Below, piece after piece: positions 36,701-50,200 of a DNA stretch of 64,000 bases. Source of the DNA: Brugia malayi (lineage: Eukaryota > Nematoda > Chromadorea > Rhabditida > Onchocercidae); assembly GCF_000002995.4 (NCBI RefSeq), contig NW_025062285.1, positions 62,001 to 126,000 on the forward strand. The letters are read 5' to 3'. Made by a program: the position numbers and the translations under genes. The notes below the pieces were generated by a model. It saw only the letters and a list, made by a program, of their open reading frames with translations, was not told the origin of the DNA and did no database searches. Numbering within the stretch: the first letter of the stretch is position 1; each line of letters opens with the position of its first letter.

Positions 36701-39700
36701 CAGATGCGTTTTCGCAAGTATCCAATAGTAGCGGTACAATGGAGTGGGATAAATTTAGTGGTTATTTACAGCAAGTTCTGGCTCTTGCTACGGCTGTTTT
36801 TGAAGGTCCAACATTTGGTTACACGGAAACAGCATTGGGACAATGCTTTCAAAAGGTTTGTTCATTTATTATAGATGAAAATATAATCATACAAATGTAT
36901 TTCATTAAACATTTGAAATAAATAAATAAATAGCTTAAAGTATAATAGCTATAATACTATTTATATGGTATAAATAAATACCATTAATAAATGAATTAAT
37001 TATTGTCGTATCACAGAGTCATTTTGAGAAATGACTTTTTGTATAAGTTAGATCAATAGTAGAAAAATATATCGAAAAAGACAATTTCGACTAAATTTCT
37101 TGTTAGTAATCTTCCAATTTTTGATCTAAAAGTTACCAATATATTGCATAGGAGTAATAATTTAAAATATCGCAGAATTTTTACTTTCAGGATCAACGGG
37201 TAAATTTGAATGCATTTCTGGATGTAATGTTAGCTGATCCGTGTCCGCCATGTCTAATGTGGTTACCATTACTGCATCGAATGGCAAGTGTTGAGCATGT
37301 TTATCATCCGGTTGTGTGTGATGCTTGTCAGGTAAATTGTTTCACTTAAGAATTGTCTTAAAATTTGAAAAATTCTTTGAATGTTAGAATGCGAGTCGCC
37401 AACTGTATTCAGATTTTGCTAGATTAATGCTGTCAGTTTGGTTAGTTAATTTAAGTCTGCCAGATTATTAATTATGTGTATAGTACCACATTAGTCTAAC
37501 GCTTTTTTAGAGAAACGAGAATGATGATAAAAAGGGAAAGATATGCAATCCATTTAAATAATTCTTGTCTAAAAGTTTCCGGACTAATTAAGGTTGTAAT
37601 TAAATCATTAAATTTGAGATCTCACTAAGAATTGTCTCTATGAGGTAATAGTCAGATTAAATTTTACTAAAAAATGTTTGCATAAGATGATACGTAAGGT
37701 TTGAAAATCAATATTCCAAGTAATCCTTTTTTTTTAGGTTCGGTCATTTACCGGTTTTCGTTATAAGTGTCAACGTTGCACGAATTATCAGTTATGTGAG
37801 CAGTGTTTTTGGCGTGGACGGACAAGTTCAGCACATTCAAACGAACATGAAATGAAAGAATATTCTAGTTATGTAAGTAAATTTTTCAATTTGGTTATGT
37901 GAATGGAATTTTAGACAGAATGTCACAAGAAATGAGAATATAATAAAATGATGAGGACTAATGAGAAGTTGACTGTTGAAAATTTGGTCAGAAAAACGAA
38001 ATTATTTCTGGCATATTTACGATTATTAGATTTAAATGATGCCATTAATATCGACATAAATTCTTAATGATGAGTAGTATCGTTGAAGATGATTAAAACT
38101 CTTCTCTTCTTATATTTAAATGTTCCATTCTTTTTTTTCTTCTAATTTTGGAGAGAAAATTGTTAATTTGTACTTATAGAAATGAGAATTAATTCGAGTA
38201 TAGCTAAAATTGGAGTTAAAATTGGAGAAAAGTAATGCTAGATTTAAGCTAAATCTAAAATTAATCCAAAAAATAAACGTTTCTCGTTAGCAAGCAAATA
38301 CAAACGAGCTATTAATGAAAATTAACACGACCTTTAAAATTAGTTATTGCAAGAACTTAGAATGCGCTTCCTTTTTGACAAAATTTATTTATTTATTTTT
38401 TTTTTTAAGTTAAAAAATATTTTACATAGAATTAATTGTAAAGCAACAGCCATTTCAGAAGTCACCAACCAAACAGCTAGCCCATTCCATACATAAATCT
38501 TTGCGTTGTGTACCAGTGCCTAATCGTTCCACACATCCAATATTCCCAGAACGTCCAGAACGTCCTCTCGATCTTGCTAACATTTTACCAATAACACCAA
38601 CAACCTCAAGAAGACGACTTTCAGAAGGTTTAAAAGATTGGACAAGTCAAATTTTGCCCGGACAATTTCCTGTAACTAACGGCTCTAATATGGATGATGA
38701 GCATAAATTGATCGCACGTTATTCGGCTAAACTTTCTGGTCGAACACAGGTAATTATAATATCATAATTTGATTTACTAGTTAATTATACTTAATGTATC
38801 ATATTCTTAAAGATATCATGATATAGAAATTACTTAAAATGAGTTACCTCAATTGTATTCCTCTACGTTGCATTTTTGAACTTTTTTAATATGAAGTACT
38901 TAGTTACTTTAGTTAATGTATTGTTTTTTTCTAAAAAAAAAAAAAAAAAAAGTACATTTAAGTATCCATTTGTGCTGCCCAAAGATCGAGCAACCAGTAT
39001 GGATGAAAATCTTAATGAAAAAACATTAATTGCACGACTTGAAGAAGAGAATGGTGAGATGATACGAGAAATGGAAATGTTGAAGCAACAACAAGTAATG
39101 CTGTTTTTCTTTCTTTTTTTTGTTTTGTTTTTTTTTTTTTTTTGTTTTGTTTTATTTTCATATATGAAAACAAAAATTCAATAATAAAAGAATAGCAGAG
39201 ATAGGTTGTGTTGGTATCATATAAATTTATGATTCATAATTTTTTTTTTTTTTAATTTTTGATTGGAAATATGTAGAAAAAGTAGATTTTTCCATCATTT
39301 AATCATTTAAGTGCAATCCTTTTCTCTCTCTCTCTTTCTCCAAATTTCATCATTTATTTTAAAATTCACGCATAGTCCTTAACATATTGATTTTACTTCT
39401 TTCTTTTTCCAGGAATTAGAAAATACGGATGAACAGTTGAATGGTTTACGTGAACGGAAAGCTCAGCTTGAGGAAAAAATGCGTATTATGCAACAAACAC
39501 GAAGACAGCTAATGCAACAGTTAGAAGTGCTTATGTCAGAACTAAACGTAAGATATTTGCTTTCGTATAGTTATAATCTGTGCTTAAATTCATATAAGTT
39601 ATTTTAAATTTCGTCAGAATTTGAAGTTTCTATTTTAAATCGTTAATTTTTTATTTTGCTGAAATCATTAAAAATTTTGTGTGAACTAGTTTTTAGAAAT

Positions 39701-40925
39701 TTCGTAAGTTTAATAGTGTTCGATAAATTCAAAGATGTGGAAAACATCTGCGATTTGCCGATCTACGAAAAGTTTTGAAAAACAACAAGTAGAAATGTAG
39801 CAATTTCAACATTTTTTTTCTCTCTTTTTTTTGGATCCAAGTTCGTTCACATATAGGAGTGTCTATCGAAAAGGTTATGAGTCATGCTTGCAATATTTAT
39901 TTTCACTAAGTTAACATTATTGTGAGTGAGGATCTTCAAAGATGGAGATCGCAAAGTGGTCTCTTGTTTTACTTTTAGTAGTACGAGATATATCAGTAAC
40001 TGTAGTCGTATGAATGAAATCTGCTGATAAGCCTATCACTTTATCTTTAAAAAAAAAAAAAAAAAAACCTGTTTATAACGAAAACTTAATTTGTTTTCGA
40101 CGAGCAACTAATTCTTTATAAATTTTTTTGCAGCAATCAAAAGGTGGAAGTATGGGTGCTATACCGGAATCATTGACCGGTATCGGAAGCCGTGTTTCGA
40201 CTGCATTTCGAGATCGTGCTGTTCAGAGAGCTAGTTCAGTACCTGCTGCTCAACTGCAAGGTGACCTGCTTCATGCAGCTGATGATATAACAAACAATAT
40301 GAGCACATTGCTCAGGGAACTTGGTCAAGGTTTGATTTCTTTTTTAAATTCATTTCTTTTTTGTTATCTAAATTGATATGTAAATCGATATTTAATAAAT
40401 TAAATACTTTTGGAAAGAATTATGTAATTGTTGAATACTATCAAAATCACTTAATCCTCTTAGGACGAACCCATCGTATTGATCGATTGATTGACTGGAA
40501 AGCTTTTAGTGATTTGCTCATGATCTAGCATTTATTTCCTTAATCAGACGATCATAATCTCTTTTAGTTATTAATGAGACATGTGTAATTCATTGTAAAT
40601 TACTTTTTCTCTGACTATGACGGTACTGTTAAATAGATGAAAGTTTCTTTTCTGAAGAAAATTTCTATCGCTTCTAAAGAAATTAAAGCAAAACTCAGTG
40701 TTTACCTTCGAACCATTCAAACCATTTATCTTGATTTCTAATTTTAGTTTTAATTTGTTCTTGCAACATTCTTTTGTTACTTACTGCTTGGAAATAATTT
40801 AAAAAGCTACTTTTTGATAAGAATACAATAATATTTGAAAGAATAGCTAAATAGCTAAAATGTTGATGTAATTTTCAGCTCAAAAAGATGTTACAAATGG
40901 TGGTGATGGAACAGAAATCAGTTAG
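33794..40925 (+). CDS. dyb-1: Dystrobrevin, complete
   Basis: This cytoplasmic scaffold of the dystrophin-glycoprotein complex binds dystrophin through a coiled coil and syntrophin through its C-terminal region, at muscle and neuronal membranes. Exons: 33794-33857, 34368-34448, 35021-35097, 35686-35822, 36106-36191, 36704-36855, 37191-37331, 37738-37872, 38459-38749, 38963-39094, 39413-39547, 40134-40329 and 40879-40925. Phases join throughout, giving 1674 nt and 557 residues, close to the nematode family length. Residues 1-230 are the EF-hand-like region ([47 protein letters not shown]). The ZZ zinc finger, residues about 242-291, has CDAC, CQRC, CEQC and a His pair in [10 protein letters not shown]. 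Residues about 400-477 form the coiled coil ([20 protein letters not shown]). The conserved [14 protein letters not shown] follows. The start is supported by the short first exon, which joins in phase to ...[16 protein letters not shown] as in other dystrobrevins. The acceptor of exon 10 (38963) is weak and lies beside a poly(A) run. Confidence 0.97.
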
Positions 40926-43119
40926 GTATCGATTTTATTGAAATGTCATAATGGAATACAAATTGGGACAATGTATTTGTTGGTGAAACATTTTTTTATC
41001 CGTCACGAATTGTTTGATATTCCTTCATCAAAATCTGTTGAAATGTTTTGTGTAATCTTTCTGGATCATTCTCTGTCTGCACGCACTACCAAATGTCTAG
41101 GCATTCTAAATTTTTCAAACTTTTCCTTTTTTATTTCATTTACTTATTTATGTTTTTTCTTTTCTTTTATTATCATTAATTTTATTTCTTTAATTTATTT
41201 ACAACTATCCCTAATTTTGTCATTCCTGGAAATATTATTTGTGGTATGAGAATAAGAAAGATAAAGTGTATGAAATTTGCTGTTAAAGTATGATTAATCA
41301 AGATTCATTGCTATCAAACAATTGTTTATCCTCAAAAATTATCAGAACTTTTTTTTTAAAAAAAAAAATACTTTTGTGCAGTGCTGACTGAGAATGCACC
41401 GGCTGTTTTCAGCTACCGTGTCTACCTCTCTGCGAATTCGTTTCTTTTATCTATTTCGGTTAATTTTATGTAACATTGCTGTCATCGGGGTTAAATTAAA
41501 TGTATCATTGAATACAACGTCACTGCATGAGCATCGAATTATCATGTCAAATTGAAATCAGAAACATAATAAATAGTAAATAAATAAATAAATCTGTTAA
41601 TGATTAAGAATCAATATCAAATATAATATCAAAAATAGCTATTTAAAAAGATTTGATAAAAAGGCTAGTCCAAATTACACGACCTTAGTATACATTAAGA
41701 ATATACCATTCTTTTTTCACTTTTTCATTCTGTCACATAATTTTTGTCTATTTGGATGTTTTGATTCAAAAAAAAATTATTGTCACTATTATTATATTTA
41801 AAAATCTGTCCAAAGCATTTTATTACTGTGGTTTAATTTAAACATGTTATTTATATAAAACTTATCCAATGTTTTTCCTTTTTTCTCTTCCTATCAAATT
41901 TATTAAGTTTCACTGGTCAATTTATGATGCCCAATAGATAAGCTTAAGAAATAAATGATTTTTATTTTCTAATGTTACTGTGATTCTCTCTTGTAAATTG
42001 TGCTTTCTTTTACATTAATCGTAAATTCTTTTCCTTTTTTTTTCTTCTTTCTTTGTCTTTAACTTTTTCTAATATTTGTTTTTTTTAATGAAAAAACTAT
42101 AATGCTATATTCTTTATGATGCTATATTCTTTTTTCTGGATCGATGCATTTTATTCAATGAAAGATATGTTGTTTTTTTTTTTTTTCTTTTCGTTGGCGG
42201 CCTAGTCCTTCCTGCTGTATTGTATGATTTATATTTAAATATTCTCAGTAAAGTTTTCGATTTCTTTTCTAAACTCAGATAACATCTAAATACATCTCAT
42301 CCCTATTCATCTGCATATACTATCCCTAAATGACGAGGATAGCTAATTCAATTCAAACTTCCATATATACCGAAGATCCGAAAGAATTTAAAAAAAAAAG
42401 AGATATAAAGAAAAAAGGAAATAAACACTGAGATTGGTATTAATGTTCCTTTTAAAATTGAATTTTTTAAATGAGAAAGAAAATTGGTTCTATTAAAATT
42501 AGAAATCACATAGGTAACATTTTAAATATTAGCCATCGTTATACAAATCACAGAAAGTTATAACTTATATTATCACTTATATAATTAGAATTTTCATCCT
42601 GAATAATGGATTCACTGAATTACTATTTCCATCTAAAATGTTCGTAGCATCCAAATGAATCATAAATCTTAACAGTGTTAACATTTTATCTATAAGAAAA
42701 TTTATCATTTTCAGATCACTTCTAATTCATGAAATAACTAATTTTCTCGATCGTTACTTTAACTTATTACGTTTACTTTACTTAAAGTCAATAATGTCTT
42801 CCATACTTTCAAAAAATAAAAGCCAGAAACGATAAGTGAAACTAACTTTACTTTGAGATTAGCCAATCTTATTCAACATTAAATGTACGAATTATGATTT
42901 TACCTGTACGAATTATACAAATAGTCGCATAGAAATATTTCAACCCGTCGCGCGAATTTTGAATTGTAAATTTACTTAAGAAAATTTAACTTCTTTTCAC
43001 TTTTCATTTGCACCTACTCTCTTCATTTTTCATTCAATTTTAGTGTTCTTAGCAGCGAAGATTTTTGCAAAGTATTATAATTTTGGATGCGAATTTAATG
43101 AGAAGCGCAAATTTAGTTA
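40926..43119. other. Spacer: dyb-1 3' flank
   Basis: Probable 3' UTR and intergenic DNA. It contains a possible alternative last exon of dyb-1 at 41382-41473, AATAAA-like sequences near 41570 and poly(T)-rich tracts. No other gene was recognised. Confidence 0.5.
41382..41473 (+). other. Possible alternative last exon of dyb-1
   Basis: The sequence after TTTTGTGCAG is less AT-rich than its surroundings. If joined to the donor of exon 12 (40329, phase 1) it gives an open tail beginning VLTENAPAVFSYRVYLSANS and ending at TAA 41471-41473. The normal last exon (40879-40925) uses the same phase. There is no transcript evidence, so a conserved 3' UTR element is an equally good reading. Confidence 0.3.
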
Positions 43120-43299
43120 ATGTATGCAAAATTTGTATTACTTGTTACTACTCAAGAAAACATCAAAATTTGCAGAGATATTGCTATTGGAGAATGCATC
43201 ACAACTCATGAAGACGGGATAACAATACATGAAAGTGAAATACATCAAAGAAGTTGTGACGTGCTGAGAAAGTGCCGTAGATCAAAGTACTACTATTAG
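43120..43299 (+). CDS. Small ORF, 59 codons, unknown
   Basis: A single uninterrupted frame from ATG (43120) to TAG (43297-43299) lies 222 bases before the pold-1 start. Base composition is less AT-rich than the flanks, and the translation is well mixed (IAIGECITTHEDGITIHESE, then QRSCDVLRKCRRSK) with four Cys, a weakly hydrophobic N-terminus (MYAKFVLLV) and a basic C-terminus. It could be a genuine small gene, an upstream ORF in the pold-1 leader, or a 5' exon read by chance. An internal acceptor-like TTTGCAG at about 43170 also allows an exon starting there. I do not recognise the protein. Confidence 0.25.
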   Translation: MYAKFVLLVTTQENIKICRDIAIGECITTHEDGITIHESEIHQRSCDVLRKCRRSKYYY

Positions 43300-43521
43300 A
43301 TATGCTTCCTAACTGTTGTCCAGCTTAAAGCAGTAAAATCCAAAAATCATTTCATATTTTGACTTTTTTATTATATTATATTAAAACCTATAAAATTTAT
43401 TAAATTTCCAACAATTATTTTTGATGTTGTCATATGAAAGAGATAATTTCAGGAAAATTGATTGTTGTTCTACTTGTATTAGATACGTATTGCTATCTGT
43501 TTACGATACGTTTGTTAGAGA

Positions 43522-46500
43522 ATGACATCGCCAGTAGGTAAACGTACAGCACGACCAACACCATCATTTGCAAAAGCAAAACGAAGCAGGTTAGATATGT
43601 TTGAATTTCATGGAATTAAAGATAAAAAGTGTGTTTATCATTGAAATTTCTGGTAAGCTAAAAAAGAAAAATTATTAAAAATGTTCTCGGAAGCACGCAA
43701 TTTACATTGGCCGTCCTTTCCAAAGATAAAAGTGAGAAGAATTGAGTTGATTTTAGAAAGACGATATTATGATTTTATCTGATAAACTGGTTACATTATT
43801 GCCAGGGGAAGAGTTTTATAAACTTATCGATGTCATTCTCTTGTTATCTATAATAGTTATCAGTAGTTCTGGTACTTTTCACAACGTTACTTTTTTATAT
43901 TTCAACTTAATTGAATTGCAGACCTACTGAGAATGAACCATCAGTTTTCGTAACACAGCTGGCATCACTAGCACCGTCGGATGATGGTTCGGTAAGAACT
44001 ACGGTTAACCAATTTGAAACGAGTCAGTTTTTCTTTTTTTATTTTTAATTAAAGTACTCTACGTTTTGAAAATGACGAGGAATGATTGGTGGTAAAATGT
44101 AGAAATAGAGCATTCTGGGAAATATGTAAAATATTTCACAGCAGTGCCAGCTTCAATATTCCTTTATTTTGATTATCTTATCTTACAAATTCGGACTTCT
44201 ATATGACTGATTTTTATTCTTATATGAAATGAGAATATTCATTTGGATGCTTATATTCAGATTATATTTGGGCTCGTCCACCGATTCCTGATGAATTATA
44301 TATGAGACCGGAAATCGATTTTCAAGTTGTCGATGTTGATTATTATATGAGTAAGCGAAATTTTCTAAAGGCAAAGTTGAAATTACAGCTTAAAATTTTT
44401 TCATTGAAAGTAATGAATATTAAGTTTTCTAACTGTAAAAATGTTACACCGAAATTTGAACTTCCATTGTTTAGTGATCCGAATTGTCTATAATTCAAAT
44501 AAAATTTTTAGCGTTAGAATTTCAGCTCTGCCTTAAAGTTATAACCTGAAGTGCTTGTAGAACTACCACCATTTTGATAGCTGCAATAACTATACATGTT
44601 GACATCATAGTACATCCAAGTGGTTCATTTTCATTTCAGATATTGAAAATAATATTGTCATTCGTTTATTCGGAGCTACTGCTAATCAAAATTCAATTTG
44701 CGTGCAAGTTCATGGATTCCTTCCTTATTTCTATGTCTTATTGGAAAGTCGGTTTGATGAAGAGCACATAGAGTATGCGAAGAAATACCTGAACGATATT
44801 GTTAAGGTTTAACTAGCTTTTCAATGTTTATTTAAAAGCTATGCTATTATGTTAGCTTTATTTTTCTGTGCTTATAGCTTCAAAATTAGACGTTTTTGAA
44901 CTTCAGGCGCAAGTTCCGGCAAACATTGGTATTCCGAAGAACGTTGAGAATTTAGTCGTTGATCTCGATATTGTACATGGTGCCAATGTTTATGAGTACA
45001 AAAAGGATCTAAATCAGAAGTTTCTGAAAGTATATGTTTGTTCGCCGAAGCTGCTTAATCTCTGTAAGCCATGGAATTTTACTAACAAATTTTACGACAG
45101 TCAGATTTCAGTCAGCAACTTTTAAACTATGACGTTTTTGATGTTTTTTTTTTTTTTTTGCATCTTCTGGAATTATTTTTAAATGTGACACGGTGGCACG
45201 AAATCTGTCTTTTTTTAGGTCGACGAGTGTTTACTAATGGAGTGAACTTGATAAAAGGAGGGCAAATGGAGTCATTATCATGTTTTGAAACAAATATTGA
45301 TTTCGAAATTAGATTTATGACAGATCATAATTTGGTTGGCTGCGCCTGGGTTACGTTGCCATCGGAAAAATATCTAATTGTTGAAGGAAAAGATATGATC
45401 AGTCGTTGTCAGTTTGAGGTTTATTCTCACTCAGTTTTTTTGTCCTAAAAAAGCGTCAAAATTAGTCACTGGTAATGTGCTTTCGAAATTCTGTTGAAAC
45501 TGTTGTCTATTCAGTGCATCTCTTGGACTTGAGTGTATTATTGTGCACAATTGTACAATGAAGTTGTGCAAAATATTTTGCATAATTAAAATCATTTATT
45601 TACCATTGTACGTAGAATGTTTCACGCTTGCAGAAGACAAGTTATCTCCATAAACACACTTAGTGACCAAAATGTAATATATTACTGATTTAACCTTGCA
45701 TTCTTGAGATTGCTTTGCTCCCATAATTTCGGTAGTTATTCAAATAATAAGGTTTCCAAATGACTGAGTCGCAGTATTTAAAAAAAATATTTTGCAGTGC
45801 TCTATAAACAATACAGATCTCGTCATTCATTCTCCTGAATCATCTCCAAGATGGTCGTCAATAGCACCATTGCGTATTTTATCATTTGATATTGAATGTA
45901 CGAATCGACAAGGTTAAAAAATTTGTTATCTTCATTTCAAAAAATTCCATGTTTGCTTCTTTAATTTCATAGGGACTGAATTCAATGTAGTATGAATGAA
46001 ATTGCATTTGTCATTTAAATCATCATCTTCACTCTTTCATATGATATAAGAAAGTATGTTTCATTACTCAATTAAATTCTTCACGAATTAGTTAATGCAT
46101 TTCATTGTATTGATGTAGATTTACGGTTCCTAATTTTCCAATTTTTTAAATCCTATGTGTTTGCTTTATCTCAAGTTTTCGAATTTTTAGGTAAAATATG
46201 TTTGATTGTATGGTTATTATTGTTTTCAGGAATATTTCCGGAAGCTCACACGGATGCTGTTATACAAATAGCTAATATGGTCAAAATTGAAGGCGAGAAT
46301 GAGCCATTCATTCGGAACTGTTTTGTGATTGGTGAAACTGCTCCAGTCATTGGCAGTGAAATTATTGTTTCTAAATCAGAAGAGGAATTGCTTAATGTGA
46401 GAAAAATTTTGAAAGTTTTGATCCTAATTTAACAATAGATTTTAATTCACTCACATCTTCTTAGTTTGTTGAATATATCAATTTGCTAATTATTTTCAGA

Positions 46501-47241
46501 AATGGGCAGAATTTGTGCGTACTGTTGATCCAGATCTCATTACCGGTTATAATATTCAGAATTTTGATTTTCCATATATTGTAGAACGCGCTCGAGCACT
46601 AAAGGCTTGTTGTTTTGTCTTTGGTTTAAGAGGAATTTTCACTCAACAAATAATTGTAAATTTTATTGTTTTAGATTGAAAGTCGAGCAACAATGCTAGG
46701 TCGTATTCCAAATTCACTTTCAAAAGTGCGAGAAATGCCTTTATCAAGTAAACAAATGGGTAATAGAACGAATAAAATAACAAATGTTGAAGGACGGGTT
46801 GTTTTTGATGTCATTCAAGTAAGTTAATTGTGTTAATACGATGATTTCATGAACAATATTACAACCAGGTATATCATATGTGCCAGTACCACATAGACAC
46901 TCAATAATTTATTTCTTTCCCTATAAGCAGCAGTTATTTATTTTGTAAGCACAAAGAATGTTTGATTTATGCTTTTTTTTTCTTTTTTTTTTTTTTTTTA
47001 CGATTGTAGTTTTGAATTAACTTTACAAAGTCGGAAAAGAGAGAAAATTAAAAGAGTTTATAAGCTGATTGCAAGTACCATTTCTAACTCACCTGAGGCA
47101 AAAATGTTTATTTTATAAATACTAATTCAAGCTTAAAGTTTACTGGTTTCCTTTCTGACACTAAAGTGCATTGCTTAGCGGGAAGTATGTCTATATTAGC
47201 GACATGTATTGTAAACAGAAGGTCAAAGGTTCAATTTGTGT

Positions 47242-47274
<33 letters not shown>

Positions 47275-50200
47275 TTTATGTTATATACCGGTGCTATATA
47301 TTATAAACATAACCTGATTAAAGAAGAATTCAGGTTGTTTTGCGAGATTACAAGTTACGAAGTTATTCACTGAACAGTGTCAGCTACCACTTTTTATGTG
47401 AGCAGAAGGAAGATGTCGATTACTCAATGATTGCAGACTTGCAGGTGGGTAAATTTACATGATTTTGGAATGTTGAGAAGTAACTGATGTTTATCTACAG
47501 TAGCTGTATTTAGTAATATGTGATTATTGACACCAAAGTTATTCAAAGGAATTTTAGAATGGAAATGCTTTTACACGCCGTCGACTAGCTATTTATTGTA
47601 TGAAAGACGCATATTTGCCGCTAAAGTTGCTTCAAAAATTGATGTCCATCATTAATTACATTGAAATGGCACGCGTTACTGGTGTTCCTCTCGATTATCT
47701 ACTTTCTAGGGGTCAACAGGTCAAAGTCATGTCACAGATCTTGCGAAAAGTATGGATTTTCAAAAAATATGCAACTTTTTTTTTTAATTACTGTTTATAT
47801 TTAGATAAAAGTTTGGTTATATCAAAAATTCAGAGAAATGGGATTTACTGTAAATTTTAGGCAAAATCGCTGCATTTCTTTTTACCAGTTATTGATATCG
47901 TACAAGCTGACGATACCTACGAAGGTGCAACAGTAATCGATCCTATTCGGGGTTTCTACAACACTCCAATTGCAACTCTTGATTTTGCATCTCTTTATCC
48001 GTCCATTATGATTGCCCATAATTTGTGCTATACTACACTAATTCGGGGTTCTAATGCATCCCATAAGTAAGTTGTTTGAAGGTATTGGAAGATAAATCAC
48101 GAAAATGTATGGTACTCTGGAAATTTGTTTATAACGAAGTGCGAAGAATAGTCTTTTGGAATTTTTAGTCTATCTGACTCTGATGTCGAAGTGACTCCAT
48201 CAAATAATCGCTTCGTGAAGTCAAACATTCGTCGTGGTTTGCTACCTCAAGTTCTGGAAGATTTGTTGAATGCCAGAAAACAAGCAAAGAATGATCTGAA
48301 GAATGAGCAGGATCCATTTCGGTAAAAGCTTTTTCATCTTGAAAACTGATATCACTTATTAAATGAGTGGGTTAATTGATTGCTTACACTTCACATGATT
48401 AGCTAGTGTAGGGGACAAGATTCTCTATAAAATTTTATTAAAATTGGTGTCATCAAGGAATAACTACTTGGCTTTGAGAAGTAGATACATAATAATGGAA
48501 ACTAGCTGAAATTTAGAGCAATTACGCTTGAAAATACAGGCTTAAAATGTTAATTTTTATCTACAAATGCTAAGGTTATCTTACTGAAAATCTTGTCTTT
48601 CCTGCTACTTAGCCAGATGGTATTTGAAATGAAAGATGAAATCTAGAAATATTATGAGGGTAAATTTGTTTTTTGCAACTTTTTTAAGACGTATGGTATT
48701 AAACGGTAGACAACTTGCTCTGAAAATATCCGCTAACTCAGTTTATGGTTTTACGGGTGCTTCGGTTGGGAAGTTACCGTGTTTAGAGATCTCGCAATCG
48801 GTAACAGCGTATGGTCGTCAAATGATTGATTTAACGAAAAGTGCAGTTGAGCAGATATACAAAGAGGGTTACCTGGATGGCAAATGTCCATGTGATGCTC
48901 AGGTAAATATTTTATGCAAGAATTATGTTGCTGATAGATCAGTAGCGTTTCCAGGTATGAGTTAAATCATTATTTCTCTTACCAGCTAAATGTTGATTCG
49001 TTGAGAATTGCATATCCTACATTGAAGGAAATCATATTTAATATTTGGATTGGGAAATGAAACAGTACAAAACTTCTTCGGTTTTTCCTTACAGATTTTA
49101 GGTTATTTATGGTGATACCGACTCAGTGATGGTGAAATTTGGTGTTAAAGACGTCAAAGCAGCGATGGAACTTGGTTTGCATGCTGCTACAGAAGTTAGC
49201 AAGAAGTTCATACCTCCAATTAAGTTAGAGTTTGAAAAGGTATCAGACTTCTGTTTGTAATCTCCGCCAATGATTGATTGGTGGAACTGATGAAGTTTCA
49301 AATTTTCTAAATTTCAAACTTGCGATTTCAAATTTTTTGCAGTATAACTTTCAAGGTATTTGAAAATATTTTTTTTTTTTGTTTTTTCTGATTTCTTTTT
49401 TCTACCCAGAACGACTAATGTGTTGTGTTAGCGGTGGCGAAGTTCATATAGTTTAGTAAAGGATTAAAAGTATAAACTTTAACAAATAAAATGGTAAGAG
49501 AAAGAATTTTAGTAATTTTTGTTATTTTTATAAAATTTGTATATTACAGGTTTACTCACCCTTTCTGTTGATAAATAAGAAACGCTATGCTGGTTTATAT
49601 TTTACAAGACCTGAAAAGCATGACAAAATTGATTGCAAAGGATTAGAAACAGTTCGGCGTGATAATTGCCCACTGGTGTCAAAAGTTTTGAGTACATGTT
49701 TAGAAAAAATGTTGTTGGAAGGTGATGCTACAAGTGCTCTGGAACATGCTAAAAAGGTTTTCTTTTTTTTTTTTTTTTTAATTTTTTTTGCGCCATGCAG
49801 CTTGACAAATGGCTTTTCTTGATATTTCAAATTTATATCTGGAATTTTTCAAACAGGTAATATCAGATCTTCTTTGCAATCGTATTGATATCTCAGAACT
49901 CATAATCACCAAAGAATTAACTCGATCAAGTAATGTGAGTTTTTTTTAATAGAAATTACTTTTGCTTTGCAGACTGTTTGCTTTTATTCGGTACCATCTG
50001 TTTCACTGTAAAATCTTCTTTACAATTTTTTTTATTATTTCAGGCTTATGCTGCGAAACAAGCGCACGTAGTTTTAGCAGAGAGGATGCGAGAGCGCGAT
50101 TCCGGATCAGCACCGCGCTTGGGTGACCGCGTACCTTATGTTATTGTTGCCAAAGGCCAGAAAGTAGGTTTTAAATATTTCATTTTTTAAATGGCTTCTG

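Noticed and set aside
49585..49830. 81-codon minus-strand frame, and the similar one at 49107-49301
   Set aside because: Antisense shadows of pold-1 exons 16 and 17.
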